Shown here one piece after another: positions 22,401 through 32,600 of a stretch of DNA of 64,000 bases. Made by a program: the position numbers and the translations under genes. Numbering within the stretch: position 1 is the first letter of the stretch; every line of letters starts with the position of its first letter. Under the pieces are notes generated by a model, which was not told where the DNA came from, did no database searches, and worked only from the letters and a program-made list of their open reading frames with translations. Source of the stretch: Haemonchus contortus (Eukaryota > Nematoda > Chromadorea > Rhabditida > Trichostrongylidae); NCBI GenBank assembly GCA_000469685.2, contig LS997565.1:49836001-49900000 (forward strand). Direction: 5' to 3'.

Positions 22401-23477
22401 CCCTGATCCCGTGCCTGTGAAGCGTAACGCTTACCACCACTCCAAGCATCCACTGCTAGGCCGCCGACGACCATGGCTTTTGCGCTTTCCCCTGTTGAGC
22501 GCTCTCCGGAGACCACCTCCATAACTTCGTTCAAAGAGTCGTTTGGCAGATTTTGAATGCAGATTTGAAATCAGCATCAAAAAATACGTCTAGCAGTGTA
22601 GGTCTCATTTTAAATGGCCACTTCGACTTGGGATCCTTCCCTTGTTAGCTAATGAAGCTATCATAACAGCCACTTACTAAAAGCCAGTTCAACTTGAATT
22701 GAAGGCTTTTCACTGAAACGGCAGCGGTGCATATTCAATGCGTCAATGCCTAACGTGGAATAGTCTTCCATCTTATTGCGCAGCTACTGTACTGCTCCGA
22801 AACATTTTGAAAATCTTCGTCTGGCGTATGACGCCTTTCCAAAAATTGAGCTGTTGAACGCAGGCAAATCCACCGTGATGATTAGGACCAAAAAGGGAAT
22901 CATTCCGTAAAATTTACACTCTATAACGTTGTTGAGGCCATTAAACTAAAGGCATATTGAAAAATTTTTGAAGAAAAAAATTGGAGTTCGTATTCTTCAG
23001 TATTGTTTATGTTGCTTGCTCAACGAATCAATTACAGCTATTCATTCAAGTCTTTCTGATCTGTTCTACGACTGCTATAGCAGCGATTCTTCACGTTTTG
23101 ATGATGTTCTTCACTGTGTCACGTAATGCTGTTGTTCTTGCCAATGTTTTATGGCAGTTGAGCCACGGTAAATTGTTTATGTTCAAATTCCATCGTACAG
23201 TAATCACCAGGACCGAACTGTTACAACTGCACTGTGAGCTGTGTTATTGGGTGGAACAGGACCTAGTGTTCGCAACCTTACGAGTGCTCACTTTCTACAT
23301 CAGAGCTTTTCAGGACTTCATGGGATCATTTATCTCAGTTTCAATCACGATATACGTTACGAGGTGTTGAAGATGTTCAGAAGAAAGAAGCAAGGATGTT
23401 CAACACGTACTGTACCCATCAATACCTGGGCCAGAGCGAAAATAACAGGACCAAAATTTTGGATGCGAAAATTCTGA
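13479..23477 (+). CDS. srt-like serpentine chemoreceptor B, 8 exons
   Basis: Exons: 13479-13625, 14177-14317, 16551-16611, 19155-19253, 19373-19509, 21093-21239, 23038-23167, 23314-23477. All junctions keep phase and give 341 residues, the usual size for nematode class T serpentine receptors. Visible marks are a glycosylatable EYNCS near residue 16, TM1 about 38-60, MFFNGIIDIMDLI in TM2 (about 73-85), SGAVFC before TM3, LALNRIVEM at about 129-137 (the counterpart of the DRY region), LFEG before TM4, NITFVVALLSLYTILC in TM5, FIQVFLICSTTAIAA in TM6, IYLSFN in TM7 and a basic tail. By family, it would be a plasma-membrane receptor for environmental chemicals in sensory neurons. Weak points are the AAG acceptor of exon 4 and the GTTAGA donor of exon 1. 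Its introns hold SINEs, an RTE relic and a foldback element. Assignment to Srt rather than a sister family rests on motif memory. Confidence 0.85.
13700..13862. mobile_element. MITE fragment M6 in intron 1 of gene B
   Basis: The segment aligns with the left half of the complete copy at 40,544-41,047 (shared GACGAGTTTCAACGGC and AGGCTGCACCAT). Termini are not preserved. Confidence 0.5.
14630..14880 (-). repeat. tRNA-derived SINE copy in intron 2 of gene B
   Basis: Read on the minus strand, the head is TGGCGTGGTAGTAAGC followed by GGTTTGAATCC, which fit the A and B boxes of RNA polymerase III promoters. The body (GCGCCATTGCATTCGACTTC region in the plus orientation) matches the other copies. 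Confidence 0.7.
15250..15545 (+). repeat. tRNA-derived SINE copy in intron 2 of gene B
   Basis: The head GGCGGAGGTGCTGTGCTGG and a B-box-like AGATTCGAATCCCC at about 15,305 are followed by the common body (ACTCGTCTGGGAG, GGGCGCATCCCTCA). It lies in inverted orientation to the copy about 400 bp upstream. Confidence 0.75.
16815..18515 (+). pseudogene. RTE-type LINE reverse transcriptase relic in intron 3 of gene B
   Basis: Across shifting frames and several stops, RTE landmarks appear in order: PRIEEWAVERAIRQMEAEM (about 16,835), YKLFTKIILNRLKRLL (about 17,105), KQAGFRKGF (about 17,167), a FIDYAKTVDSVE catalytic block with a changed motif (about 17,265), LRXADDIVLIS (about 17,560), LPALCYASETWAENL (about 18,065), and KKRWAGHVVRR followed by an RRTLGRPATRW-like end (about 18,265-18,375). 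The 3' end is an AAGT-type simple repeat near 18,500. By family this was an autonomous LINE; it is clearly inactive. A GC-rich stretch at about 17,750-18,000 interrupts the expected coding order. Confidence 0.8.
18705..18985 (-). repeat. tRNA-derived SINE copy in intron 3 of gene B
   Basis: The minus-strand head is GGCGGAGGTGGTGTAGGGG with a degenerate B box (GGGTTTAAAACC). The body carries the family landmarks GTACAAGTCAGTG and GGTACCAATTAACC in the plus orientation. Confidence 0.7.
21381..22649. mobile_element. foldback element FB-2, ~1.27 kb, in intron 6 of gene B
   Basis: Two arms of about 415 bp (21,381-21,800 and about 22,240-22,649) are inverted copies at roughly 80% identity by eye. 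Landmarks are AAGTCGAAGTGGCCATTT, TTTTTTGATGCTGATTTC, CAAAAGCCATGGTCG and TTTTTGCATCTTGCAGGAC on one arm, with their complements on the other. The central 440 bp is not inverted and contains an open stretch flanked by splice-like signals (see the next entry). It is likely a non-autonomous DNA transposon. Confidence 0.8.
21890..22065 (+). other. open, exon-like segment inside foldback element FB-2
   Basis: After an ACGCAG acceptor-like site, an open frame reads a basic and Ser-rich peptide (SKTKKSLHKERQP, then NDPLDVLAVSTSAPG, a run of Ser and SQYRGLRKMIPQ). It ends at a CGCAAG/GTAGAG donor-like site near 22,065. I do not recognise the protein. Its even codon use and its position between the arms suggest a captured host exon, but it may simply be element sequence. 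Confidence 0.3.
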
Positions 23478-23757
23478 AAGAATTCAAATCCTGATTAACC
23501 TGATTAACACTGTACCAGACGATTCGAGATGATTCTCGATTTAACGCTGTACCATATAAAGATTCTCTTGGCAAGAAGAAAAGTGGGCAAGATGTCATCT
23601 CACGAAAAGTCTCGAACTTTCGCAATTCACTGTAGTAGCCTAATGTAATGTCGTTTTTTCGAGTGAGTTTTTCTCTATAGTTATCTTTCATGAAACAGTT
23701 GTTCTCTTACCACAGGCGCTATTCGAATTGAATTCAATTACTCCGTGAATGATATGT

Positions 23758-24206
23758 TAAAGGCATGGTTCACGCCATTTTTGGGTTAACTAGTTTCAGA
23801 GGAATAATGGAAATGATGAAGAACGCGGAAACCGGCATATTCAGAGAAGTAGAAAGCTTCAAAAAATAAGTAAAATCAGGGGTTGAATGGATGTTACGAA
23901 AAAAGCTCCATTGGAGGGGTATTCGGACTAGCTGTTCGAAGTGCGCGCCATTGCATTCGGCTGGCTTGAACCCTGCTTGCATGGTGTGGGTCCCGGTGCG
24001 AATGGTGCAAGCTCTACAGCTTTTACAACGCTTAAGAGTCGTCCGCCTTGAGGGTGTACGTCGGCTAGGCCGGTTTTGGGAGCCCTTATAACGCCCTATC
24101 TTGATAGCTTATCGTTGCGACAGCGTTCTTTGAACTGTTCTTGAGGATCACAGGTTCATCCTAGGGAAAAATCTCAGAAACCATTTTCAACGAGAACTGT
24201 GCCTTT
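23758..24206. mobile_element. MITE copy M2
   Basis: AAAGGCATGGTTCACG begins it and CGAGAACTGTGCCTTT ends it, forming an imperfect terminal inverted repeat. The interior aligns with copies M1 and M3 (shared CCTCTGCAGCTTTTACAAC-like, GGCCGGTTTTGGG-like and GACAGCG sequence). It lies in the 3' flank of gene B; the aligned 3' flank of gene A does not contain it. Confidence 0.7.
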
Positions 24207-24640
24207 GAATCTTACGTTTTTCATAATGCTAGATCTCAGGATTAGAAATACTATAACCGCCAGCGGAAAACAGCCAAACCTGTACCAAATTCTAAATATG
24301 TCCAACAGAAAGTAAAACAACAAATATGTGTCTAGTATACGGTTCCAAACTAAATAGCTCGGCCCTCTATGGATTGCCCAACAAGTCCCTTCGTTCCCCC
24401 GCCCCATATTGCGCTTTGGCCAGAATTTTCGCAATGCTGTTTCAGAAATAGGCATATTCTCTCTCTATTTCTTGTATTATGAGATACCTTCCAGAGTAGT
24501 ACTTACTTTGTTTTGGATCTGTTGCTTTAGAAGTAATAAATGCTCGACATTGTCGTAATAAACGAGCATACCGAACTGAGATTTTTTTGATGAGCCATTC
24601 AATAAGCCTTTCCTGCTTTTCCGCAAGATATGGGTTGTAC

Positions 24641-25160
24641 TAGGTTGGTGCACAACTATTGCTGATTTTTTCGCGGCTTTTTTTTCTCTCAATAGAATTC
24701 GAATGCTGAGTTTGAATTTTTTTTCAGAAGCGATCTGCTCGGTTTCTTCTTACAAAAAATGTACTCAAAAACCATCCGCATAATCGCGAAATAAGGCTCT
24801 ACTACTTCGAGAAATGTTGGAAGGTGGCAGAGTCATTCCGCGATCTCAGTAACTTTCCGGCGATGGAACAACCAGCCAAAGCCAACCAAGAGAAGGGTCC
24901 TGAATCTCTCATATTCACCAGCAGGAACTTATATGGATTATCTCGTCAACCGTTCGCTGAAAAAGTGCTAGGGATTAGAAGTTACGTAGACTTGGATGAC
25001 TTGATGGCCGATGTCAAGGCGTAGATCGCCTCCAAGGATTAAACTTCTTCGCTTTTGGAATCCGACTATCTAGCCCATGGGAAGCAGTGTCAGATCGCGT
25101 TCGCCTGTCGCAGCGAGCGGGTGACTGTTGAAGCTGGTCGATATGGCCGATTTATCGGAA
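24641..25160 (+). mobile_element. mariner-like fragment, left end retained
   Basis: It starts with TAGGTTGGTGCACAACTATT, very like the terminal repeat of irritans-group mariners. Broken coding sequence follows that ends in DLDDLMADVKAWIASKD-like sequence (with a stop in it), resembling a mariner transposase C-terminus. No matching right terminal repeat was found, so the fragment is truncated. The terminal-repeat evidence is stronger than the protein evidence. Confidence 0.5.
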
Positions 25161-25344
25161 CGTTAACATTGCCAACTTCCTTGAAAAACTTCTCAAGCAC
25201 GTATACATGTATGCTTACCTCTGTTGACCAATGAATAAGAACGATGTAATACTTCACAAAATTGCTACCAGGTAAATCATTTTGTTAGTAGAAAAGCAAA
25301 ACAAAGTCATAGTTTTGCCTGATAAATCCGACAGTTCGACTTAC

Positions 25345-25440
25345 CATTATTCTTCCGAGCATAAATGGAAGATGAAGAAGAGGGTCCTTTTTTTCATATC
25401 GCGTCCTTATAGGAGATGCCTGCCTATGACATTCGAGCTC
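25345..25440 (-). other. possible minus-strand exon remnant, unrecognised
   Basis: A CAAAG acceptor, a 32-codon open segment (containing ASPIRTRYEKKDPLLHLPFM) and an ATG/GTAAGT donor are present. It resembles no family I know. It could be an exon remnant or chance. Confidence 0.2.
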
Positions 25441-25779
25441 CTTTGAAGTTTTTTTTAGTGAAAGCAGCCAAAGAGAGATGTTCACTCTCAGGCCTTAAAA
25501 ATTTTAACATTCAAGGAGAATTATATACAAATATTCATAAAGCTACTCAATTATGTATTCAGCTTTTATGAAGTATACTACTTTGGGCCATCCTGGTACA
25601 AATTCCGTTCACGATGCCATTAATATAGTTTCACTTTTTTCTACTAAACAGGCTATATTGAAATGAAATCATTCCAAATCACTTAAAACAGGATTCCACT
25701 GTTTTAATTCAACCAGACTTTCCAATAAAAAGACCAGAAATATCATCACATGAGGCACATCAAATAAGGGCCACTGGAA

Positions 25780-25932
25780 TCAAATAAACTGAAAATGGGC
25801 ACAAGGTTTGTGAAATCCTTTACTGTAGAAAGCATAGCGAAATGTTCTGTCATCAATAGAGAGGTGCGCCATCAACATGGTAACAACTTTGCGGAACTCC
25901 GCAATTTCCTTGTCTGGAGAGTCTTCCCAAAC
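25780..25932 (-). other. possible terminal exon remnant, minus strand, unrecognised
   Basis: After a TATGTGCAG acceptor, 50 codons are open to a TGA, starting VWEDSPDKEIAEFRKVV and continuing with LSIDDRTFRYAFYSKGF. Codon use is balanced and protein-like. Upstream (25,965-26,100) other frames look coding (GLIKNGTAAQHFLETDEMG), but I cannot join them in phase with a reasonable intron. It is probably a decayed gene or transposon ORF. Confidence 0.3.
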
Positions 25933-26647
25933 CTGCACATATGTTTATAATATACCTTAGCTCACATGTCTGCTTTATTGCTCCCATTTCATCAGTTTCC
26001 AAAAAGTGTTGAGCAGCGGTCCCGTTTTTGATGAGTCCTTTCCAGGATTATCTGCCGTTCCGACATTTCTTGCATGATAGTTTCTTGAGGGAAACGGTTA
26101 CATCAGATGACCGCACTTTTTTTTGTAGATGCTGCGCACAGTGAATAGTTCTCATGAATTCATCATTTATCCAATTGAACTACGATCTTTGGTAGACCAG
26201 TAATTTTTTTTTGCCATGCCATGGTGTACCTTGCAGAATTCCAATCTTGCTTGTCGAGAGTTGCAAAAGGTAAGAAGTTTCGAATTTGAACCTCCAAAGA
26301 GCCTTTTGTTTGTTTGGACAGAAATTCCAACCTGCTTTTTGTCTGCTGTTACCTACAATCAACAAACTTGGCAATTTCCAGACTCTCACTTCCAGTATCA
26401 TTTACTAAAATTACAGTACCACTTAGGCAGCAAACACAACGTGATTGCTATTATCAACTTCATAACTCGTCACAGGATACCTCAAGACATATCACTAAGC
26501 TTCCTGTTACTCTGCAAAGGCTTTTTTTTAAATATGTATCTTAATATCCATCCGACTCGGCCGCAATTCTATTCTCTCATGACTCAACACTACTTAATTC
26601 CCATTCTCAGGAAGTCTGATTTTGCGAAAGCAATCTAATGCAATTTC

Positions 26648-26649
26648 AG
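26648..26649 (+). promoter_or_regulatory. putative spliced-leader acceptor, gene C
   Basis: GCAATTTCAG ends 10 nt before the ATG at 26,660, as in genes A and B. The region further upstream is only weakly similar to the A and B promoter block. Confidence 0.5.
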
Positions 26650-26659
26650 CCATATTATC

Positions 26660-29600
26660 ATGAACGTATTTTATTTGAATACATCATGGATAATCGATGA
26701 GCAAGAATATAACTGCAGTGGTCGTTCACAATCTGAATGGGAGAGTCGAGGTTCAGTGAATTATGTGAAGGGCATCTATTTCGCAGTGACAGGAACAATA
26801 TTCGAGGTACGCCCGACAACATTCAATTAAATTTGGTATTAGTTCACTAAGAAAAACTCATCGTTGTAATAAAAACAGACTCAATCAAACGGTGTTCCTT
26901 GTTGCACCCAAAAACTATTTGGAAGTTTCATTAGGCCTTGCTTTCAGGCTTCATTTTAGGGAACAAAAACTGACTACTTTAATGTAAGGGGAAGAAGATA
27001 GCGTTGGAAGTAAGGAATGAAACATCACGAGTGCATACACTAGAATGCCGATTGAATTGATACGAGCCATTTTGCGTGGCAGTGATTAAACTACGTAGAT
27101 TTTGTGGATCCGTCGAGGAAAGGAAGCGGGACGTCAATTTGTATGGCAGTAATTAAACTAACCCATCTCTTGATGACTCAGCCTTTCTATCAATCCATGC
27201 AGGGTGAAGTCCATCCCCCAGAAGCAGAGGGCACTCTGTATTTGCAGCAGTTTCTCCTTTCCTGATCGTCTCGGCTCGGCTCGGATGATCATGTCATGAA
27301 TTTTCTCCCTTGATCTTCCAATGGTGACTCAACAAGCGGAGGTAATTGCGAGCGCTGAAACCTAGTGTATACTATGCAATATACTAAAGCAGTTTGTGGG
27401 TGGAACATACGTTTGAGGACGACTATGTGACTAGCGGTGACATGAAGAAGCAGCCCGTCCACTAGCATTTCTGAGGGCACCATTCACGATAATTTAAAGG
27501 TATCTAGTTTTACACCAGTTCTGGAAGTGGTACTCTAGAATAGTACACAAACGGCTAGGAAAACGCGGAAATTGGTGTATTGTTGGAAATATAGTTCTTC
27601 TTAAAAAAAGAAAACCCAGGCTTTAGGCCAAGAATCTGACTACATAATTTGTATGGAAGGAGTGTTTGGACGATCTGTCTAAATGTGCGCGCCACTCCAT
27701 AAAGCTGACTCCAATAGGGTGTCTGCGTGCACGGCGTGGGTCCTGGTGCGAACGCCACAACCTCTGCAGCTTTTACAACGTCCGCCTTGTGTGAATACGT
27801 TGGCCAAGCCGGTTTTAGGTCCATTTATGCGCTCTAACCTCGCAGTTTTTCGGCCCGACAGCGTCTTTCAGGCTATCCTTAGAGGTTTATTAGGTTTATC
27901 AGGTTTATCCAAGGGAGAAACCTTAGAAACCATTCTTAACATGAACTGTGCCTCAGACCATTGCATCACGCAAACCACTCAACGTAACGACTTTTGCTGG
28001 CACAGGTTATATCGTGAGTTACTTGTTGTACTTGAATTTCTTCTCAACTTTTTCTTGACAGTGTTTCGAGGAAAAGTTTGGAAAGTAAGAAACCAGGCTA
28101 ATTGGAATAGAGCAAAGTAAAGGAACAGTTAGAGTTTGAGTGGAACCAGTCAATCTGTGAGTTTCAAATGAGTAAAAGAAAAAACAAAGCGTATGAGCCA
28201 TGAGACAGATATGTAACAGTCAATTCGTTTTTTTTTTTTCTTTTCTCTCACGCAGTTGTATCATGTACGATTTTCAGATACTTTACGTACTGTGTCTGAT
28301 CGGAATGATTCGAGGTAAACTGTTAAATACTCCCTGTTACTGTCTCATGTTCTTCAATGGCATCATTGATATTATGGACATCATTGCCAGCTCATTCTTT
28401 CCCGCATACTTTCATCTCGTAAGTGGTTGTGTTCGTCTTAATAAGCATGAATGTTTTAATATGAAGCGTCGCTTCATGGGACATCACAAAATTCAGCAAT
28501 CTCTCTTTGAGAGCATCCTCTCGAACTACTACTGTTCATAAGCCAAGAAAAATGGACAACTCTGGATAAAACATCCCAAGAGAATCCATCAACTGATCAA
28601 AGTGTTGGGCTTCTGATTTAAGTGGTTAGAGCTAAGAAAGAGTGCATAACTTGTCAAGAAATTGCTGCTCCTCACTTTCTCGCTGTAGACAGTTGGAATT
28701 TTTACCTCCGAATATGAAGGAATTTTCATAGCGAATATATCGCACGGTATATATGCCACATAAAAATGGAGCTTTGTTTAGACTGGAGCTGTTTTTTGTA
28801 CTTCAGTTGGTATCGACTGGTTCGCTGGTTATTTCTCGTGGTGTAAGTCCATTCACATTTACATTCAACTCTGTCACGCTTATAAAAATCCTAATATAAG
28901 GTTGAGTAAAAAGTTCTGATCGACTCTTCATACCTTTCTAGATTCTTTCGGAAGCTACTCGGAAGAATTCCGTTTTAGGATATCGTAGATGGATCCTGAA
29001 CCTGTACTTTAGGGGAATATATAAACATGCCCTTGTAAGGGTTTCGCAAATGTGACTTCAACCTTCAACTGTCTGCCGAAGCTGTCTTAGAGCTATCGTG
29101 TACATATTACGAACTACTGTAGGGACATAATCCATCAACGGCCGTCCCAGATATTTGGCGTTCACTCAGAAGAGACATCGCATCTCAACCCACGGGCGCC
29201 TCGTGCGAAATACCTTCAAGACAGCAGAGAAAAGGACTACATCCGAGGAAGGTTCTACTGTGTCGCTAGTGGATTCCCAGGGAATGTTCTACTCCTGATA
29301 ACTCCCTGCGGGTTCCACCGTGACCTACAGGGTTTACGCTTTTCAGCTACAAGGTTGGCCGACGTTGCTCGGAGGAAGCGTCCGAGCGAAGATATAATTG
29401 ACTTCTTCATGATAGCGCTTAACCGCTTGTTGCTTGTGGTTGTTTCTTCAGAAAATTGCCGACGTTGGATTCGGAGTACTGTACCATCCTGCTTATTCTC
29501 CAGTTCTTGCTCCGTGCGATGACCATTTGTTTCCTGCTCTGAAACATCACCTTTGCGATAGAATATGCGATGATTGCTTGATCTTGAACTTAAAACCGAA

Positions 29601-32600
29601 ATTTCCAAGTTTTCCAAATCGCGGCCGCCGCCGTTCTGGACCTAATGAATCTCACTAATTGAAGTCTTTTTTCAATGGAAATTAGGCTTTTTGAAATGAA
29701 GATGGATATTAGAACTTTTTACTCAACCTAATACATAGCCTATGCAGTCATATGAAGGACCCAAGCAGCTCTTCAATTTTGCTCAGCATTTCAAGCGACA
29801 GTTAAACAAAAAGGGCTTGACTGTTCAAGAAACCACTTGGAAAAGTCATAATCTTTCATTTCAATAGGACTTTTTAGTGACCACATTCGTCGACTTTGCC
29901 ATCCTCCTAATTTAGCAGGTTATGCCTCATAGTGATTTGATTTGGGGGTCGCCAAGAGAAGAAGAATGCCAAATTGCATTGTTATACTTTCGCAGGTAGA
30001 AGGCAGCAACACAATCTTGATAGACATATATCTGTTTAGGCGTATGGTCTGGAGCTTCATTCAATTGTATAGTGTTAGCTTTGAATCGTATAGTGGAGAT
30101 GATTCCTTTTGCTGATGGTTTTCGCTTTCTGTTCGAAGGTTCGTTGTAGCCTTGCGAATTAACAGTGCTATTTTTTACAGACTTCAACTTGAATCAAAAC
30201 TACATATACTTTATCGGAAAGTTCTCACTTCATGTCAATAGCAACCGTTTAGGTAGGGCTTTGCTTTTGTGGATGACACTATCTGTAGCATACATGATTG
30301 TTCTACCATTCGTGAATCGTTCTCATCCGTATAACACAGTTGTAGCTGCTTATATTAGTTCTCCTGTGATTACTGACGACAATGAAAAAGTAAGTCAAAT
30401 TCGATTACCTAATAATGAAAAACCAACACATCAGTTATTGAAAGACGATAGAAATAGGGTGCAAGATTACGTACCTTCACTTTTTAGTTTACCCTAAGCT
30501 TAGTGAGAAAAAAAGCTTGCAGAAGGACTGATCCGAACTAACCTTTACGCTTGTCGCATACCAACTAACCTCTTGCCATTTTATTGAGAGCAGAATATTA
30601 AAGCCATCTGGCGTTAATCAACCCCGTCTGAAAGATGCGCCCCCGCTTTAGACTTCCCATTCAGAGTCGTAGTACCAGATTAAATGCGTATCTGGCCTCT
30701 ACAATGACTTGCGGTGGTCAGCCGTTGTACAAGTCGGTGTGTTTATCCTCCCAGGCGAGCCTGGTGCCAATTAACCGACTCCGGAGGGATGGAGGGATGG
30801 AAGGCTTGGTTGACCCAGGCGGATATCAATCGGGGATACAAACCCGCGACCGTGCTTGCGATACAGTGCGCCATTTGCCACTTCACCACCTCCGCTTTGA
30901 GAGACGAATGTTTATGCTAAATGGGGGGAGACGGGCGTTAGGAACGATTTTGGGTAATCGATTCGCCGCAAGCGGCTGTCGCGGACCACTCACTCGCCGT
31001 TATTAAAGCTCTAGCGTTCTTCACACAGCTCAATCGATATGCGATCATTATTTTATGCATAATTCTACTACTAGTACTTCCGTTCTTGTATTTCTTACCT
31101 ACTGCTGCACCCTGCTACATTCCTTCGCGCGCGACGCCCCTCTCACCGCGACGCGACCATTTCGTTCCTAACGCACCGCACCCCTAAATGGGTGCATACC
31201 AATACGAGATTGGACGGTCTCAAAAATAGCCTAAACTATCGAGGTATCCTGTAGGTATCCTGTAGTGGCAGTAATAAAAAAAAACAAAAATCAAAGGAAA
31301 AATTCTGCTATCATTATCCTTACTAAAGACGGACTCATTCTATCGGGTCATTAGTAAAGCGAAAAATTTTAAGGAAGCCGCTCATTATACTACACTACTG
31401 GTACCAATCCACAACATCACATTCGTTGTGGTGATGCTTAGCCTATACACCATTTTATGTGTGTATATTATCAGAATGCCTCGCATTGCAAAAGGAAGGA
31501 ACTATCAACTACAGGCACAGGTATGGGCAGTGTACCTCTCAATCAACATTATTCCCGACTAAACTTGAATAAAAATTGCCTGTTTTCCCTTAATTTTCAT
31601 GTTTACCGTGGAATTTTTTTATGTAACCTCTTTGATGTACAAGTCGTTTGTTTTGCATGTGCATGTGATCCTGCGGCTCTTTGCTCGAGCGTTTTCCGAC
31701 TAGCTGTAAAGCTAGACTTCCTTCCGAAGCGTGGATTTTTGGGGAGGAATATAAATGTTCTTGCATACATCTAGGATGAGAACAAGCCGCATGCTTGAGT
31801 TGAAGCTCCATCTGAAGCAGGGAGAATAGTCTTGTTTGCTACGGACCCCATACCTCAAAAAAAAAACAAAGAACTTGATTTGAAGGTGATTACTTCTTTG
31901 ACAAACTTTGATATGTCCTGTGAGGCATAACATCACGGTTCGGAGCTTGAACGCATGATAACCATGAGAGCTATTAGGTGTGTGCATTAATTTCCGCCGT
32001 TTTTCGCGTGCAAAAACATACTTATTACAAAATTAAAACTAAATGTACATTAACCAATGTATTGCCCATCGTTAGCTACAACTTCTTGCCATCTTTCTGG
32101 TATCTTGTTGACTCCGGGTCTAGAAAAGTCTTCATCTTTTGAGGCAATGTAGCCATCCACTCATTTTCGCACTTCATCGGCATTCCGTAAGCGTGTATCT
32201 GCTAAACTGGCTTGCATGGACAGGTATAGGTGGTCATCAGAAAGAGCAAGATCCGGAGAGTATGCGGGCTGAATAAGCTGATCCCATCCAGCAGCTGAAA
32301 TTTTTTTAAAAGACATTCTTCGCAACATGGGGTCTGACATGTGCGCGGTGGAACAGCACCGCATGATATTTCCTTGCGATTAACGCCCGCTTTTTGGTGA
32401 GAACATCCTACAAACTGTCAAGTTGGTGTTCGTAGCGGTCAGCAGTAACAGTTTCGTTCGGACTCACCAGCTCATAGTACACAACACCCTTTTGATCCCA
32501 CCACCAAATGCACGCACAGCATTACTTTTTGGCAGTAAACATTCCGCGTCCGTTGCAAGCTCTTAAGTGAAGAGAAACTATCTCAGCAGGTTCGTTTAGA

